A stretch of 64,000 bases of DNA from Lentisphaerota bacterium (GTDB lineage Bacteria > Verrucomicrobiota > Lentisphaeria > Victivallales > Victivallaceae). The notes under the pieces are model-generated. The model was not told the origin of the DNA and did no database searches. It saw nothing but the letters and a program-made list of their open reading frames with translations. Shown here piece after piece: positions 26,971-35,818 of this stretch (position 1 is the first letter of the stretch; each line of letters begins with the position of its first letter). The position numbers and the translations under genes were made by a program. The stretch spans positions 2,228,001-2,292,000 of the forward strand of contig CP071032.1 of the NCBI GenBank assembly GCA_017134815.1. Reading direction: 5' to 3'.

Positions 26971-27896
26971 TTTCTATTTTTTCAAAATTTAAAAAAGGCC
27001 TGCAGAAAACCACAACTACTGTGGCTCGCGGTATTTCGAATGTTTTTACCGGAGAAAAGAGCTGGACTGATGAGCAGTTTGATGATCTTGAAGCGATGCT
27101 TATCCAGTCAGATTTCGGTGTGCCGGCAAGCCTGAAGATTGTCGAGGATATTCGTGACCGCTATGAACGCGGTCAGATTTCCACTTCATCAGACATTTAC
27201 CGGGTGGCATCAGAAGATGTCTGCAGCATCCTTCAGAAGAACCAGCGTGAAATTAACTTTTCAAGTGATGGTAATCCGACAATTATATTGTTTGTTGGTG
27301 TAAACGGCAGCGGCAAAACCACCAGTATCGGCAAACTTGCGGCTCTCTGGACCCGTGAAGGCAGAAAGGTGATGCTGGCGGCTTGTGATACGTTCAGGGC
27401 GGCTGCAGTTGAACAGCTGAAGTTATGGGGTGACCGTACTGAAACCCATGTTGTCTCGTCAAAACATGGAGCTGATCCTTCAAGTGTGGCTTTTGACGCT
27501 GTCAGGTCTGCTCAGGCTAAAAATGCTGAAATTTTGCTGATTGATACTGCCGGACGCCAGCATACCAGTCGGGGTTTGATGGATGAACTGGGAAAGATTC
27601 GCCGCACAATTGATAAAATTTATCCGGGTGCTCCGCATGAAGTCTGGCTGACGGTTGACTCAAGTCTTGGAGCAAACGCGATTAATCAGGCTCGGGAGTT
27701 TTCCAAGGTTGCCGGTATCAGCGGTCTGGTTTTAACAAAACTTGACGGGACTGGTAAAGGCGGCATGGCCGTTGCTCTGCAGCAGGAGTTTGGCTTTCCT
27801 GTTTTCTTTGCCGGTTTTGGCGAAAAACCGGAGGATCTGCAGCCGTTCAATCCTGAGTACTACGCTTCAGCACTGTTCAATACCGGAGAAAAATAA
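26967..27896 (+). CDS. ftsY: Signal recognition particle receptor FtsY
   Basis: 309-aa FtsY, the SRP receptor GTPase that docks ribosome-nascent chain complexes at the membrane. The N domain (about 20-90) is followed by the G domain: G1 GVNGSGKTTSIGKLA, DTFRAAAVEQL, G3 DTAGRQHT and G4 TKLDGTGKGG. The acidic A domain of E. coli is absent; only a short basic amphipathic leader (MISIFSKFKKGLQK) precedes the N domain, as in many short FtsYs. Coupled to nusB by ATGA. Confidence 0.96.
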   Translation: MISIFSKFKKGLQKTTTTVARGISNVFTGEKSWTDEQFDDLEAMLIQSDFGVPASLKIVEDIRDRYERGQISTSSDIYRVASEDVCSILQKNQREINFSSDGNPTIILFVGVNGSGKTTSIGKLAALWTREGRKVMLAACDTFRAAAVEQLKLWGDRTETHVVSSKHGADPSSVAFDAVRSAQAKNAEILLIDTAGRQHTSRGLMDELGKIRRTIDKIYPGAPHEVWLTVDSSLGANAINQAREFSKVAGISGLVLTKLDGTGKGGMAVALQQEFGFPVFFAGFGEKPEDLQPFNPEYYASALFNTGEK

Positions 27897-27915
27897 TACA
27901 GGCGGAGGAGGGTAT

Positions 27916-29274
27916 ATGAAGTTGTTCGCGGCAACATCCATACTGCTGTTATCCATTGCGACTGCAGTCTCTTCCTTTGCCGATACTGAAAAGAGCGCGG
28001 AAGACTTTTTTCCGCTGGTAAAAAGTCAGCATGAAAAAATCTGGAATTACTCTCCTCAGCAAATTGCTTTTTGCCTGAAAAACCGGCACTTATTTTCATG
28101 GACATCCAGGCAGCGCAATGCGTTGCGCTATGCATTGAAAAACCGGCGCGGTATTCTTTACTGGCATGATCTTCCAGTTTGTGAAGCTGTGCTGAACTTC
28201 AAAAGACAAAAACTCAATAATATAGTTTTAAGTCTTTATAACAAAGCTGACTATCCGAAGTGCGGCAAAAGTGAATATACAATTATTCTGGAAAAAAGTG
28301 CCAGTTCTCTGGATGCGATTTATGGAGTTCAGAATTCAAAACGCCAGGCCCAGAATATTGGCGGTATCCGGATATACAGCCGGACGTGGACCGATAAAAA
28401 CAATGAAGCAGTTCTGGACTGGAGTTATTCCGGAACATCGCGCAGCTCTTTCAAACCGGAGTTTATAAATATAACTATTCGAAGTAAAATTTCGAACGCT
28501 GCCACCGAAAGTGATAATCGGAGAATTGGCTCAACTGTCAAAGCGGCTCTGGCAAAAAGAGTCACAAGGGATGATAACGGTGATATTTATATTTCGCTGC
28601 CAATGGTTAATCAGGGACAGCGGGGGTATTGTGTCGCTGCATCAATTGCAAGGATTTTGAAGTATTATGGCTCCACTGCCGGTCAGCACCTGCTGGCGGC
28701 GCTTGTCAATACCGACCCGGAGAAGGGGACCAGCCTTGAAAGTGTTGAAAGAGCCATACAGAAGGTCGGATTGAAATTCAGGTTCTATACAAGAGAGATT
28801 TGTGACCGGAAACTCTTCCGCGAGCCTAAGAATCTTCTGACAATTATTCCGAAGTACAACAAAATAGCAAAACGCAACGGTAAGCCTGAACTTAACGCGA
28901 AGGACTATGTTCAAAAAAGAAGGCGCTTTACCTTCCTGTCACGGCAAAAACTGCTGCGGGACTTTGATGAAGAGTCCTTTATTGCCGTCTGCATGAAAGA
29001 GGAGAACGCCTTTAGAAGTTTCAAGCGCAAAATTACAGCTGCAATTAACGCGGGGACTCCTGTACTCTGGGCGGTACAGCTTGGAGTAATCAAGGAGGGC
29101 AAAAAACGGCAGTTCGGCTGGCATATGAGAATCGTCAATGGTTACAACAGCCGGAATGATGAGCTGATTTACTCGGATTCGTGGGGAAAAGGCCACGAAG
29201 AAAAAAAGTTGACGTGGGCTCAGGCATGGAGCATGAGCATCGCCGCCTACATGATAACACCAAGGAATAACTAG
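27916..29274 (+). CDS. Secreted C39-like cysteine peptidase
   Basis: 452-aa exported protein with a papain-like/C39-like catalytic pattern. The signal peptide is MKLFAATSILLLSIATAVSS. The N-terminal half (25-215) is unrecognised. The C-terminal half has Gln-Cys in VNQGQRGYCVAASIARIL, the His in GWHMRIVNGYN and an Asp in YSDSWGKGHEEKK, in the order C-H-D expected for C39-type peptidases. An ABC exporter domain is absent, so this is not a classical bacteriocin-processing C39. The ATG at 27916 has a strong GGAGGAGGG; a longer frame reading back into ftsY was rejected. It lies 19 bp after ftsY and 1 bp before ribD. The substrate is unknown. Confidence 0.72.
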   Translation: MKLFAATSILLLSIATAVSSFADTEKSAEDFFPLVKSQHEKIWNYSPQQIAFCLKNRHLFSWTSRQRNALRYALKNRRGILYWHDLPVCEAVLNFKRQKLNNIVLSLYNKADYPKCGKSEYTIILEKSASSLDAIYGVQNSKRQAQNIGGIRIYSRTWTDKNNEAVLDWSYSGTSRSSFKPEFINITIRSKISNAATESDNRRIGSTVKAALAKRVTRDDNGDIYISLPMVNQGQRGYCVAASIARILKYYGSTAGQHLLAALVNTDPEKGTSLESVERAIQKVGLKFRFYTREICDRKLFREPKNLLTIIPKYNKIAKRNGKPELNAKDYVQKRRRFTFLSRQKLLRDFDEESFIAVCMKEENAFRSFKRKITAAINAGTPVLWAVQLGVIKEGKKRQFGWHMRIVNGYNSRNDELIYSDSWGKGHEEKKLTWAQAWSMSIAAYMITPRNN

Positions 29275-29275
29275 C

Positions 29276-30304
29276 ATGGTTACAGACTTAGATAAAAGAT
29301 ACATGCTCGAAGCTGTCGCTCTGGCAAAAAAAGCCTGGGGAATGACCAGTCCCAACCCGCTGGTAGGCGCGGTTATTGTCAAGGACGGCAGAATTGTCGG
29401 CACTGGATATCACGCCTGTGCCGGAGAACCGCACGCTGAAGTCAATGCAATTCAGAATGCCGGGAACGAAACTGAAGCCGCGGATATTTATGTTACACTG
29501 GAGCCCTGTTCGACTCACGGGCGGACCCCACCTTGTACCAAAGCCATTATTGCTGCTGGAATCAAGCGCGTTTATATTGGCTCCACGGACCCTAATCCCA
29601 AGCATGCCGGAAATGGTATAAAAATTCTTAGAAAAGCCGGTATTGAAGTTATTACTGATGTAGAAACAGCTGCCTGTGACAGTATCAATGAAGCTTTTTT
29701 TAAATGGGTCACAACGGGCAAGCCGTTTGTAATTCTTAAGATGGCTATGACTCTGGACGGTAAGATTGCTACTGTCGGCGGCCAGTCAAAATGGATTACC
29801 GGCCCGGCAGCCAGAGCCCATGTGCAGCGCCTGCGCAAGTGGAGTGACGCAATTATGGTTGGCGGCAACACCTTGCGTGAAGACCGGCCAAGCCTGACTG
29901 TGCGTGAGGAACCGCCATGGTCACGGCAGCCGCTGAAGCTGATTGCCAGCAACTCAATGCAGAACAGCGAATTGCATGAATATTTTCCAGCTGACAAAAC
30001 AGCCCGGATTATATCAGCTGACTTGATTGAGGACTGGAATTCAATAATGCTGCAGCTGGGAAGTGAAGAGATAACTGCTCTGCTTATAGAAGGCGGCGGG
30101 GAATTTGCTGCAGCTGTACTTGCTGCCAGGGTCGTGGATAAAGTGGAATTTCATGTGGCTCCAAAAATACTTGGCGGCAGGAACAGCCGTCCTGTTATAG
30201 GCGGACCGGATCCTGAAGATTTGAGCCTGGCCCGAGAACTTTCTGATGTTACGGTTAAAAGAGCCGGTGAAGACATTATAATTTCCGGCTATTTGAATCG
30301 TTGA
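29276..30304 (+). CDS. ribD: Bifunctional riboflavin deaminase/reductase RibD
   Basis: 342-aa RibD. The N-terminal deaminase (1-145) has the zinc motif HAEVNAI and EPCSTHGRTPPCTKAIIAAG; the C-terminal reductase (about 146-342) has LKMAMTLDGKIAT, WITGPAARAHVQRLR, VGGNTLREDRPSL and LLIEGGGEFAAA. It performs two steps between the RibA product and ArP. It starts 1 bp after the C39-like peptidase stop, so it is co-transcribed with that gene. Confidence 0.95.
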   Translation: MVTDLDKRYMLEAVALAKKAWGMTSPNPLVGAVIVKDGRIVGTGYHACAGEPHAEVNAIQNAGNETEAADIYVTLEPCSTHGRTPPCTKAIIAAGIKRVYIGSTDPNPKHAGNGIKILRKAGIEVITDVETAACDSINEAFFKWVTTGKPFVILKMAMTLDGKIATVGGQSKWITGPAARAHVQRLRKWSDAIMVGGNTLREDRPSLTVREEPPWSRQPLKLIASNSMQNSELHEYFPADKTARIISADLIEDWNSIMLQLGSEEITALLIEGGGEFAAAVLAARVVDKVEFHVAPKILGGRNSRPVIGGPDPEDLSLARELSDVTVKRAGEDIIISGYLNR

Positions 30305-30394
30305 AGATATCTTGAAAATTAGTTATTTTGCAGCTTTTGAGTTGAAGTTGCAACTTTTGGGACAATGCAAAAAATAAAACTCTGGAGATATATA

Positions 30395-31045
30395 ATGTTT
30401 ACCGGATTAATACAAACTACAGCCAGATTGCTGAGCCGTAATAGCGGCGGCGGTTCAGGCAAGCTCTGCCTGAAGCCGGAAAAGCCTTTTGACAAACTCG
30501 AGTTCGGCGAAAGCATTGCCGTTAACGGTTGCTGCCTGACTCTTGAAAAAGAAAAAGCTGACGGCGCACTCGAATTCCATACGCTTGGAGAAACTTTATC
30601 CCGTACCAATCTGGGAGCGGTTCCGGTTGGTGGCAGGGTGAATCTGGAGCGAGCCATGCAGCTTGGAGCAAGACTGGGTGGGCATATTGTTACGGGCCAT
30701 ATTGATACAACTGCCGAGTTTATTGGTACCAGAAAAGTAGGAGGCGATATTGAATACCGTGTTGCTTTGCCGGAAGAACTTAAACCATTTATGGCGGCCA
30801 AGGGCAGCATTGCAATTGACGGGGTTTCATTGACTCTGGTTGATATAGCAGATGACAGTTTTTCAGTTCACCTGATTCCGGTTACCTTGCAGGAGACTGC
30901 CTTAGGTGACCGGAAGCCCGGCGACAGAGTTAACCTTGAAGCCGACCTGCTGGGGAAATATGTTCAGCGTCAGCTGTCCTGCTTTCTGAGCGAAAATAAA
31001 ACCTCCAATATCAATATGGATATCTTACACAAGGCAGGATGGTAA
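30395..31045 (+). CDS. ribE: Riboflavin synthase alpha chain
   Basis: 216-aa riboflavin synthase, dismutating two lumazines to riboflavin. Two tandem lumazine-binding barrels are visible: the first opens with MFTGLIQTTARL and has SIAVNGCCLTL; the second has GGHIVTGHIDTTAEF and GSIAIDGVSLTLVDI. The ATG at 30395 is chosen since MFTGLI is the near-universal start and TGGAG precedes it; an upstream in-frame ATG (30365) would add 10 atypical residues. The stop overlaps the next gene as TAATG. Confidence 0.95.
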   Translation: MFTGLIQTTARLLSRNSGGGSGKLCLKPEKPFDKLEFGESIAVNGCCLTLEKEKADGALEFHTLGETLSRTNLGAVPVGGRVNLERAMQLGARLGGHIVTGHIDTTAEFIGTRKVGGDIEYRVALPEELKPFMAAKGSIAIDGVSLTLVDIADDSFSVHLIPVTLQETALGDRKPGDRVNLEADLLGKYVQRQLSCFLSENKTSNINMDILHKAGW

Positions 31046-31833
31046 TGGCGGGGCATGGGGTTACATGGGGCATTAGTCTGGCACACTGGGATAACCTTAT
31101 AACCTTGCCGAATGATGTGCCCAAGTGTTTTAACACTGTTGAGCTGTCGGCAGCGCTGGTGGATTCCCTGACCGGTCCGGCATTTCGTCAGGGCTTGAGG
31201 CGTTATCAGAATGTTTACTTGCGGGACCTGCTTGATCCGGCGGTATCGCGTGAAGTCCTTGACCACAGCAAGCAGATAGTAAGCGAATTTAAAAATCATT
31301 TTAACCGACTGGTTACCCGGGCGGGGGATTGTCAGGTATCAGGGGTGTCTGCTGATTTTGACCTTGAAAGAGCGCTTCAGGACAAAGATTATGCCAGCGA
31401 CCTTTTGAATATATTGCGTATTTTTGCCGGGACTGCCTATAGTGCAGACTGCGATTTACTGCTGCCGCTGCGGGTGCCTTTTCTGCCGGGAAAGTTCAAG
31501 ACTGAGGACTATCTGACTTTTGTGACTGCGGCTATGATTCCGAAACTCGGGTTTTCTCTCGATATTCATCCTCATGAAACAGCGGGTAAGGAGTTGCCCT
31601 GCGAGGAAATTTGCCGCTGGCTGGGATTTGATATTTCGGTAATGCGCTTTATTTATGAGCCGGAGACTGGTAACAAGTTAGTGCCAAAGCTGATAGAACC
31701 GTGGATTCAGACATTGAAAAAACTGCGTCCCGGCATTAAAATCGTATTTGTCCCGGTATGCAAAGACCCTGATGTCATCAAAAACGAAATTAAAACGCTG
31801 CCTGATTTGATTTCAAGTTTGAAGATTGGCTGA
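31045..31833 (+). CDS. Unrecognised protein, possible TIM-barrel-like enzyme
   Basis: 262-aa soluble protein, no signal peptide, coupled to ribE by TAATG. I do not recognise the family. Alternating strand-like and helical stretches (GVTWGISLAHWDN, FNTVELSAALVDSL, AAMIPKLGFSLDIHPHE, GIKIVFVPVCKDPDV) give the rhythm of a TIM barrel of the xylose-isomerase/AP-endonuclease type, but no metal site is convincing. An in-frame ATG at 31039 is possible. Its position between ribE and pdxJ is the only functional hint. Confidence 0.55.
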   Translation: MAGHGVTWGISLAHWDNLITLPNDVPKCFNTVELSAALVDSLTGPAFRQGLRRYQNVYLRDLLDPAVSREVLDHSKQIVSEFKNHFNRLVTRAGDCQVSGVSADFDLERALQDKDYASDLLNILRIFAGTAYSADCDLLLPLRVPFLPGKFKTEDYLTFVTAAMIPKLGFSLDIHPHETAGKELPCEEICRWLGFDISVMRFIYEPETGNKLVPKLIEPWIQTLKKLRPGIKIVFVPVCKDPDVIKNEIKTLPDLISSLKIG

Positions 31834-31960
31834 TTGGTTTTAAATTTATATGTTAGACAGGTTATTACGGAAGAATTTGGAATTGAACAAATTCAGTGCT
31901 TGCCGCTTTCAAGGCCTTTGGCTGTTTGGCGGCAGGATTATTTAAATTAAGAGGTTTATA

Positions 31961-32680
31961 ATGCTTAATCTAGGAGTTAACGTCGACCACGTGGCTACTG
32001 TCCGCGAAGCCAGAAAAATTACTTACCCCAGTCCGCTTGAAGCTGCGCTTATCTGTGAAGAAGCAGGAGCCTGGGGAATAACAGCACATCTGAGAGAAGA
32101 TAGAAGGCACATTCAGGACCGCGACATGGTTGAACTCAAGGCAAAAGTCAAGCGGCTCAATATGGAAATGGGAGCAACCGAGGAAATGTTGCGCATTGCC
32201 TGTGAGCTGAAGCCGCACAGCTCGTGTCTGGTACCGGAAAAACGCCAGGAGCTGACCACAGAAGGCGGACTTGAAGTGGTTGCCAATCTTGACTGGATTA
32301 CTGAATCCACCCGGCGCCTGCAGGCTGCCGGCATTGTGGTCAGTCTGTTTATTGACCCGGATGAGGGTCAGATCAAAGCCGCCGCTCAAACCGGTTGCGA
32401 ATACATTGAACTGCATACCGGTGCTTTTGCCAATCACACTGGTGAAGCTCAGGCAGCAGAGTTAAACCGCCTGATTAAAGCCGCCGAGCTGGCAACTTCA
32501 CTTGGCATTAAAGTCAATGCCGGGCATGGTATTGATTATAAAAATATATCAGGAATTCTAGAAATACCGCATTTACATGAACTTAATATCGGTCACAGCA
32601 TCATTGGCCGTGCCGTGATTGTCGGCATCAGACAGGCCGTCAGTGAAATGCTTGACTTGATGCGGGAATACCCCTGCTGA
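31961..32680 (+). CDS. pdxJ: Pyridoxine 5'-phosphate synthase PdxJ
   Basis: 239-aa PdxJ, closing the pyridine ring from 1-deoxyxylulose 5-phosphate and 3-amino-2-oxopropyl phosphate in the DXP-dependent PLP pathway. The whole family pattern is present: LGVNVDHVATVREAR, GAWGITAHLREDRRHIQDRD, NMEMGATEEML, CLVPEKRQELTTEGGL, IELHTGAFA, VNAGHGIDY and ELNIGHSIIGRAV. PLP made here would serve NifS, Alr and others. AGAGG lies 9 bp upstream of the ATG. Confidence 0.96.
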   Translation: MLNLGVNVDHVATVREARKITYPSPLEAALICEEAGAWGITAHLREDRRHIQDRDMVELKAKVKRLNMEMGATEEMLRIACELKPHSSCLVPEKRQELTTEGGLEVVANLDWITESTRRLQAAGIVVSLFIDPDEGQIKAAAQTGCEYIELHTGAFANHTGEAQAAELNRLIKAAELATSLGIKVNAGHGIDYKNISGILEIPHLHELNIGHSIIGRAVIVGIRQAVSEMLDLMREYPC

Positions 32681-32722
32681 AAAAGCAGTGCGTCAAACTA
32701 TTTAAAATCGGAGGAGGTTGTC

Positions 32723-33820
32723 ATGGCGAAAACGCTACTGGGAAATGTTCTGGAAAAAGCTGTTACATCCGATGCATCTGATGTGCACATTAAAGAGGGA
32801 AGTCCTGTTGCTTTCCGTATTGACGGCGATATAATAACCAGTGACTATATACCTGATGCTGAAATGCTTGAACGTTTCATGCGTCAGGTAGCCTCCGATA
32901 AGCAGGTTGAGAGCTTTCACAAGACAGGCGACCTTGATATCTCGCATTATGAGGACGGAATCGGTCGCTTCAGAATAAATGTTCACCGGCAGCGTGGACT
33001 GATCTGTCTCAATGCGCGTTGGGTAAAAAACCGGATTATGACCTTTGAGCAGCTCGGGCTGCCTTCAATAATGTGTCAGATATCCGAGTACCCGCGTGGT
33101 ATAGTTATCCTTACCGGTACTACTGGCTCAGGTAAATCCACGACTCTGGCCGCCATGCTTGAACATGTGAATCAGACCATGGCAAAGCACATCATCACTA
33201 TTGAGGATCCGATTGAATATGAATTTCAGGATGATGTGAGTTTTTTTGAGCAGCGCGAAGTAGGGATTGATACAATCTCATTTGCCAGTGCTCTGAAACA
33301 CTCACTGCGTCAGGATCCTGATATTATCATGGTTGGGGAAATGCGTGACAAAACCAGCTTTGAGGCAGCCCTGCAGGCTGCGGATACCGGCCATCTGGTA
33401 ATGACTACACTGCATGCCTCAAACGCGGCTCAAACCATCAACCGCATCCTTGATTTTTATGAAAAAGCTGAACAGGACCCGATTCGTGAAGCACTGGCCA
33501 ATAACCTTGCCGCCGTAATATCTCAGCGACTACTGCCCAGAGCCATGGGTAGCGGAAGGGTCCCGGCAAACGAGATAATGATCAACTCCCCGATAATTAC
33601 CAAGTTGCTGCAGGAAAACCGCCTGGATAAACTGTCTGGAGCTGTTGCCGCCGGCAACAGTTATGGTATGATGACCTTCAACCAGTGCCTGTTGAAGCAT
33701 GTTGATGACGGCCTTATTTCTGAAGAAGACGCACTTGAAGCTTCAGATAATCCGGAGGCGCTGAAAATGAATTTTGAGGGTATATTCCTGTCTGCAGGCG
33801 ACAGCAAAATACTGGGCTGA
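32723..33820 (+). CDS. pilT: PilT/PilU-type twitching motility ATPase
   Basis: 365-aa hexameric retraction ATPase of type IV pili. The N-terminal PAS-like domain opens with SDASDVHIKEGSPVAFRIDG. The ATPase core has Walker A GTTGSGKSTTLAAML, the Asp box IEDPIEYEF, Walker B DPDIIMVGEMRD and the His box TGHLVMTTLHASNAAQTINR. The C-terminal AIRNLIRE motif typical of PilT is not seen (SPIITKLLQENRLDKL at that place), so PilU or a diverged PilT is possible. No pilB, pilC or pilin genes are adjacent. GGAGGAGG precedes the ATG. Confidence 0.9.
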   Translation: MAKTLLGNVLEKAVTSDASDVHIKEGSPVAFRIDGDIITSDYIPDAEMLERFMRQVASDKQVESFHKTGDLDISHYEDGIGRFRINVHRQRGLICLNARWVKNRIMTFEQLGLPSIMCQISEYPRGIVILTGTTGSGKSTTLAAMLEHVNQTMAKHIITIEDPIEYEFQDDVSFFEQREVGIDTISFASALKHSLRQDPDIIMVGEMRDKTSFEAALQAADTGHLVMTTLHASNAAQTINRILDFYEKAEQDPIREALANNLAAVISQRLLPRAMGSGRVPANEIMINSPIITKLLQENRLDKLSGAVAAGNSYGMMTFNQCLLKHVDDGLISEEDALEASDNPEALKMNFEGIFLSAGDSKILG

Positions 33821-33860
33821 AATTCATCAAGCAATTTTTTGATATAACGGTATTTGCTTC

Positions 33861-35696
33861 TTATCTTTCTCTGAGTTGTTCCATGGTAAGTGGCTCAAAG
33901 GACTGGCGCATGGATTTGCGTTTTTCCGGATCAACGCTCAGGTATTTCCAGCGGGCAAAGGCAAAATCGTGTGGAATATAATTTCCCAGCCAGCAATGTA
34001 TGAGCTGGTATGAGATCGGATAGGATTCAAAAATCCACGGACACCTTGCAGTTAAGTATTTTACCATTTTTTCGTACTCAGCAGTTCTTTCCGGAGAATC
34101 GCTCATCGGTATAATTTTTTCAAACATTCTGTCAAATTCAGCGTCACGGTAGAATACCCGGTTGCAACTCCCGGCGTTTTTTCCATAAAAAAGCTGCAGA
34201 AAATTTTCAGCATCAGGATAATCCCCAATCCATGACAGCCTGAAAAGCTGAAACTGCCCCTTACGTATTTTTTGAAAAAACCGCGGATTATTATTGAGTA
34301 TCGGTACAATTTTAATTCCAATCTGGCTCATGTGACTGGCAAAAAGCTCTGCCAGCTGCCGCTGAGCGGGGGAATTGCCGTTCATATCAAAAGTCAATGT
34401 GAGTGGTTTTCCAGTTTTTGGGTCAATTCCATTTGGATAGCCGGCTTTACGCATATATTCCCGTGCCAGTTTAAGGTTATGGCTGCGGTAAATATTTATG
34501 AAGTTCGGGTTATTGCCGGCTACTCCCGGCGGCACCGGTCCGTCAGCGGGGATAATCTGGTTATTGTAATGTTTGACCATCGCGTCAATATCATAAGCCA
34601 GACTGATGGCTTTGCGTAAATACAAATTGTCTGCCAGCAAAGGAGAAGTAAAGTTAAAACCGATATACCTGACTTCAAATTCCGGCACCTGGAGTAACTT
34701 GATTCCGCGTTTTGCCAGAGCCGGGGCCAGGGTGTTGCCGGTGCCGACAACAGTATCAAAATTATCTTTGCCGAGTGAACTCATATCAAGTCCTCCCTGC
34801 AGAAACAGCAGCCATGCTGCGACCGGTTGTTTTATGATGTAGCAGACTACCCGGTCCAGCAGCGGCAAAGCCCGTTTGCGGTCAGACGGCAGCACTGCAT
34901 ATTTGAAATATTCCTGGCGGTATTCCGGGTTGCGATCAAGGATTAAACGATAGTCACGCAGCCATTCCCGCAGCATGAAGGGGCCTGAACCGACGGGGTG
35001 TTCGTCAAAGCTTTCGCCGTAATATTCAACCGCGGTTCTGGAAACAATCGAGGCATAAGGGATTGCCAGAGCGTAAATAAATCGTGGGTCAGGCTGGTTT
35101 AAAATTATCTGGAAGGTATGGTCATTTATTCTTCTGAACCCAGGAATACCTTTATTGTAAATTGAATTATCGCCGGGTTTGCAGTTTAAACTGGCCGTGC
35201 GAAATGCATTGATACCTTTGATCTTGCCGCGAAACATCCAGAAAACGGGGCTGTGCAGCCTGCCGTCGGCAATGCGCAGAAAGGAGTATATGACATCTTT
35301 GCTGGTAACCTTGCGTGCACTCTTTGGCCGGTCACCAAAACATTTATCTTTCTGAAAATACAGGTCGTCACGCAGTCTGAAAGTATATACCTTGCCGCTT
35401 TTATCCACAGCAGGCATAGCTTTCAGCATGGACGGTATGAGCTTATACGGGCGGGCTTTGTAGTCATACTGCAGCAGCGTGTCATAAAATGCCGCGACCA
35501 TGTCCCGGCTGTTCAAGTCTGCCGCCAGGGCCGGATCAAGCGTTTTTACCCTGCCGCCGGCGTTAATAAACATAGTTCGCGGCGGATTATTCTTAAATGT
35601 GTCGCCGCAGCCGGCAACCAGGCATATCAGCATCAGGCTGCATATTACGGTTGCAAAACTGCGTTGCAATAAATTAATATTAAATTTCTTATGCAT
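33861..35696 (-). CDS. ABC transporter substrate-binding lipoprotein, family 5
   Basis: 611-aa extracytoplasmic solute-binding protein of the oligopeptide/dipeptide (SBP_bac_5) family. The signal peptide ends in the lipobox LVAGC. The mature protein has the family landmarks: KTLDPALAADLNSRDMVAAF, KVYTFRLRDDLYFQ, VTSKDVIYSFLRI, a central VGSGPFMLREWLRDYRLILDRNPEY and LRKAISLAYDID. The start is the ATG at 35696, with TGGAG upstream; the longer frame starts with TTG. No cognate permease is nearby. The ligand may be a peptide, but sugars and nickel complexes also occur in the family. Confidence 0.85.
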   Translation of the reverse strand: MHKKFNINLLQRSFATVICSLMLICLVAGCGDTFKNNPPRTMFINAGGRVKTLDPALAADLNSRDMVAAFYDTLLQYDYKARPYKLIPSMLKAMPAVDKSGKVYTFRLRDDLYFQKDKCFGDRPKSARKVTSKDVIYSFLRIADGRLHSPVFWMFRGKIKGINAFRTASLNCKPGDNSIYNKGIPGFRRINDHTFQIILNQPDPRFIYALAIPYASIVSRTAVEYYGESFDEHPVGSGPFMLREWLRDYRLILDRNPEYRQEYFKYAVLPSDRKRALPLLDRVVCYIIKQPVAAWLLFLQGGLDMSSLGKDNFDTVVGTGNTLAPALAKRGIKLLQVPEFEVRYIGFNFTSPLLADNLYLRKAISLAYDIDAMVKHYNNQIIPADGPVPPGVAGNNPNFINIYRSHNLKLAREYMRKAGYPNGIDPKTGKPLTLTFDMNGNSPAQRQLAELFASHMSQIGIKIVPILNNNPRFFQKIRKGQFQLFRLSWIGDYPDAENFLQLFYGKNAGSCNRVFYRDAEFDRMFEKIIPMSDSPERTAEYEKMVKYLTARCPWIFESYPISYQLIHCWLGNYIPHDFAFARWKYLSVDPEKRKSMRQSFEPLTMEQLRER

Positions 35697-35818
35697 TCGA
35701 ACCAACTCCAGAAACACTACAAGTCCTCCCGTCTTCAAAAAGACAAAAGATATTAAAAACTATTCATTAACGCTCTCTGTAATCACCAGCACTGATGATC
35801 AGACAAATGTAAAACCTG

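Noticed and set aside
27742..27915. N-terminal extension of the C39-like peptidase into ftsY
   Set aside because: The extension reads the ftsY sequence out of frame; the ATG at 27916 has a strong SD and begins a signal peptide.
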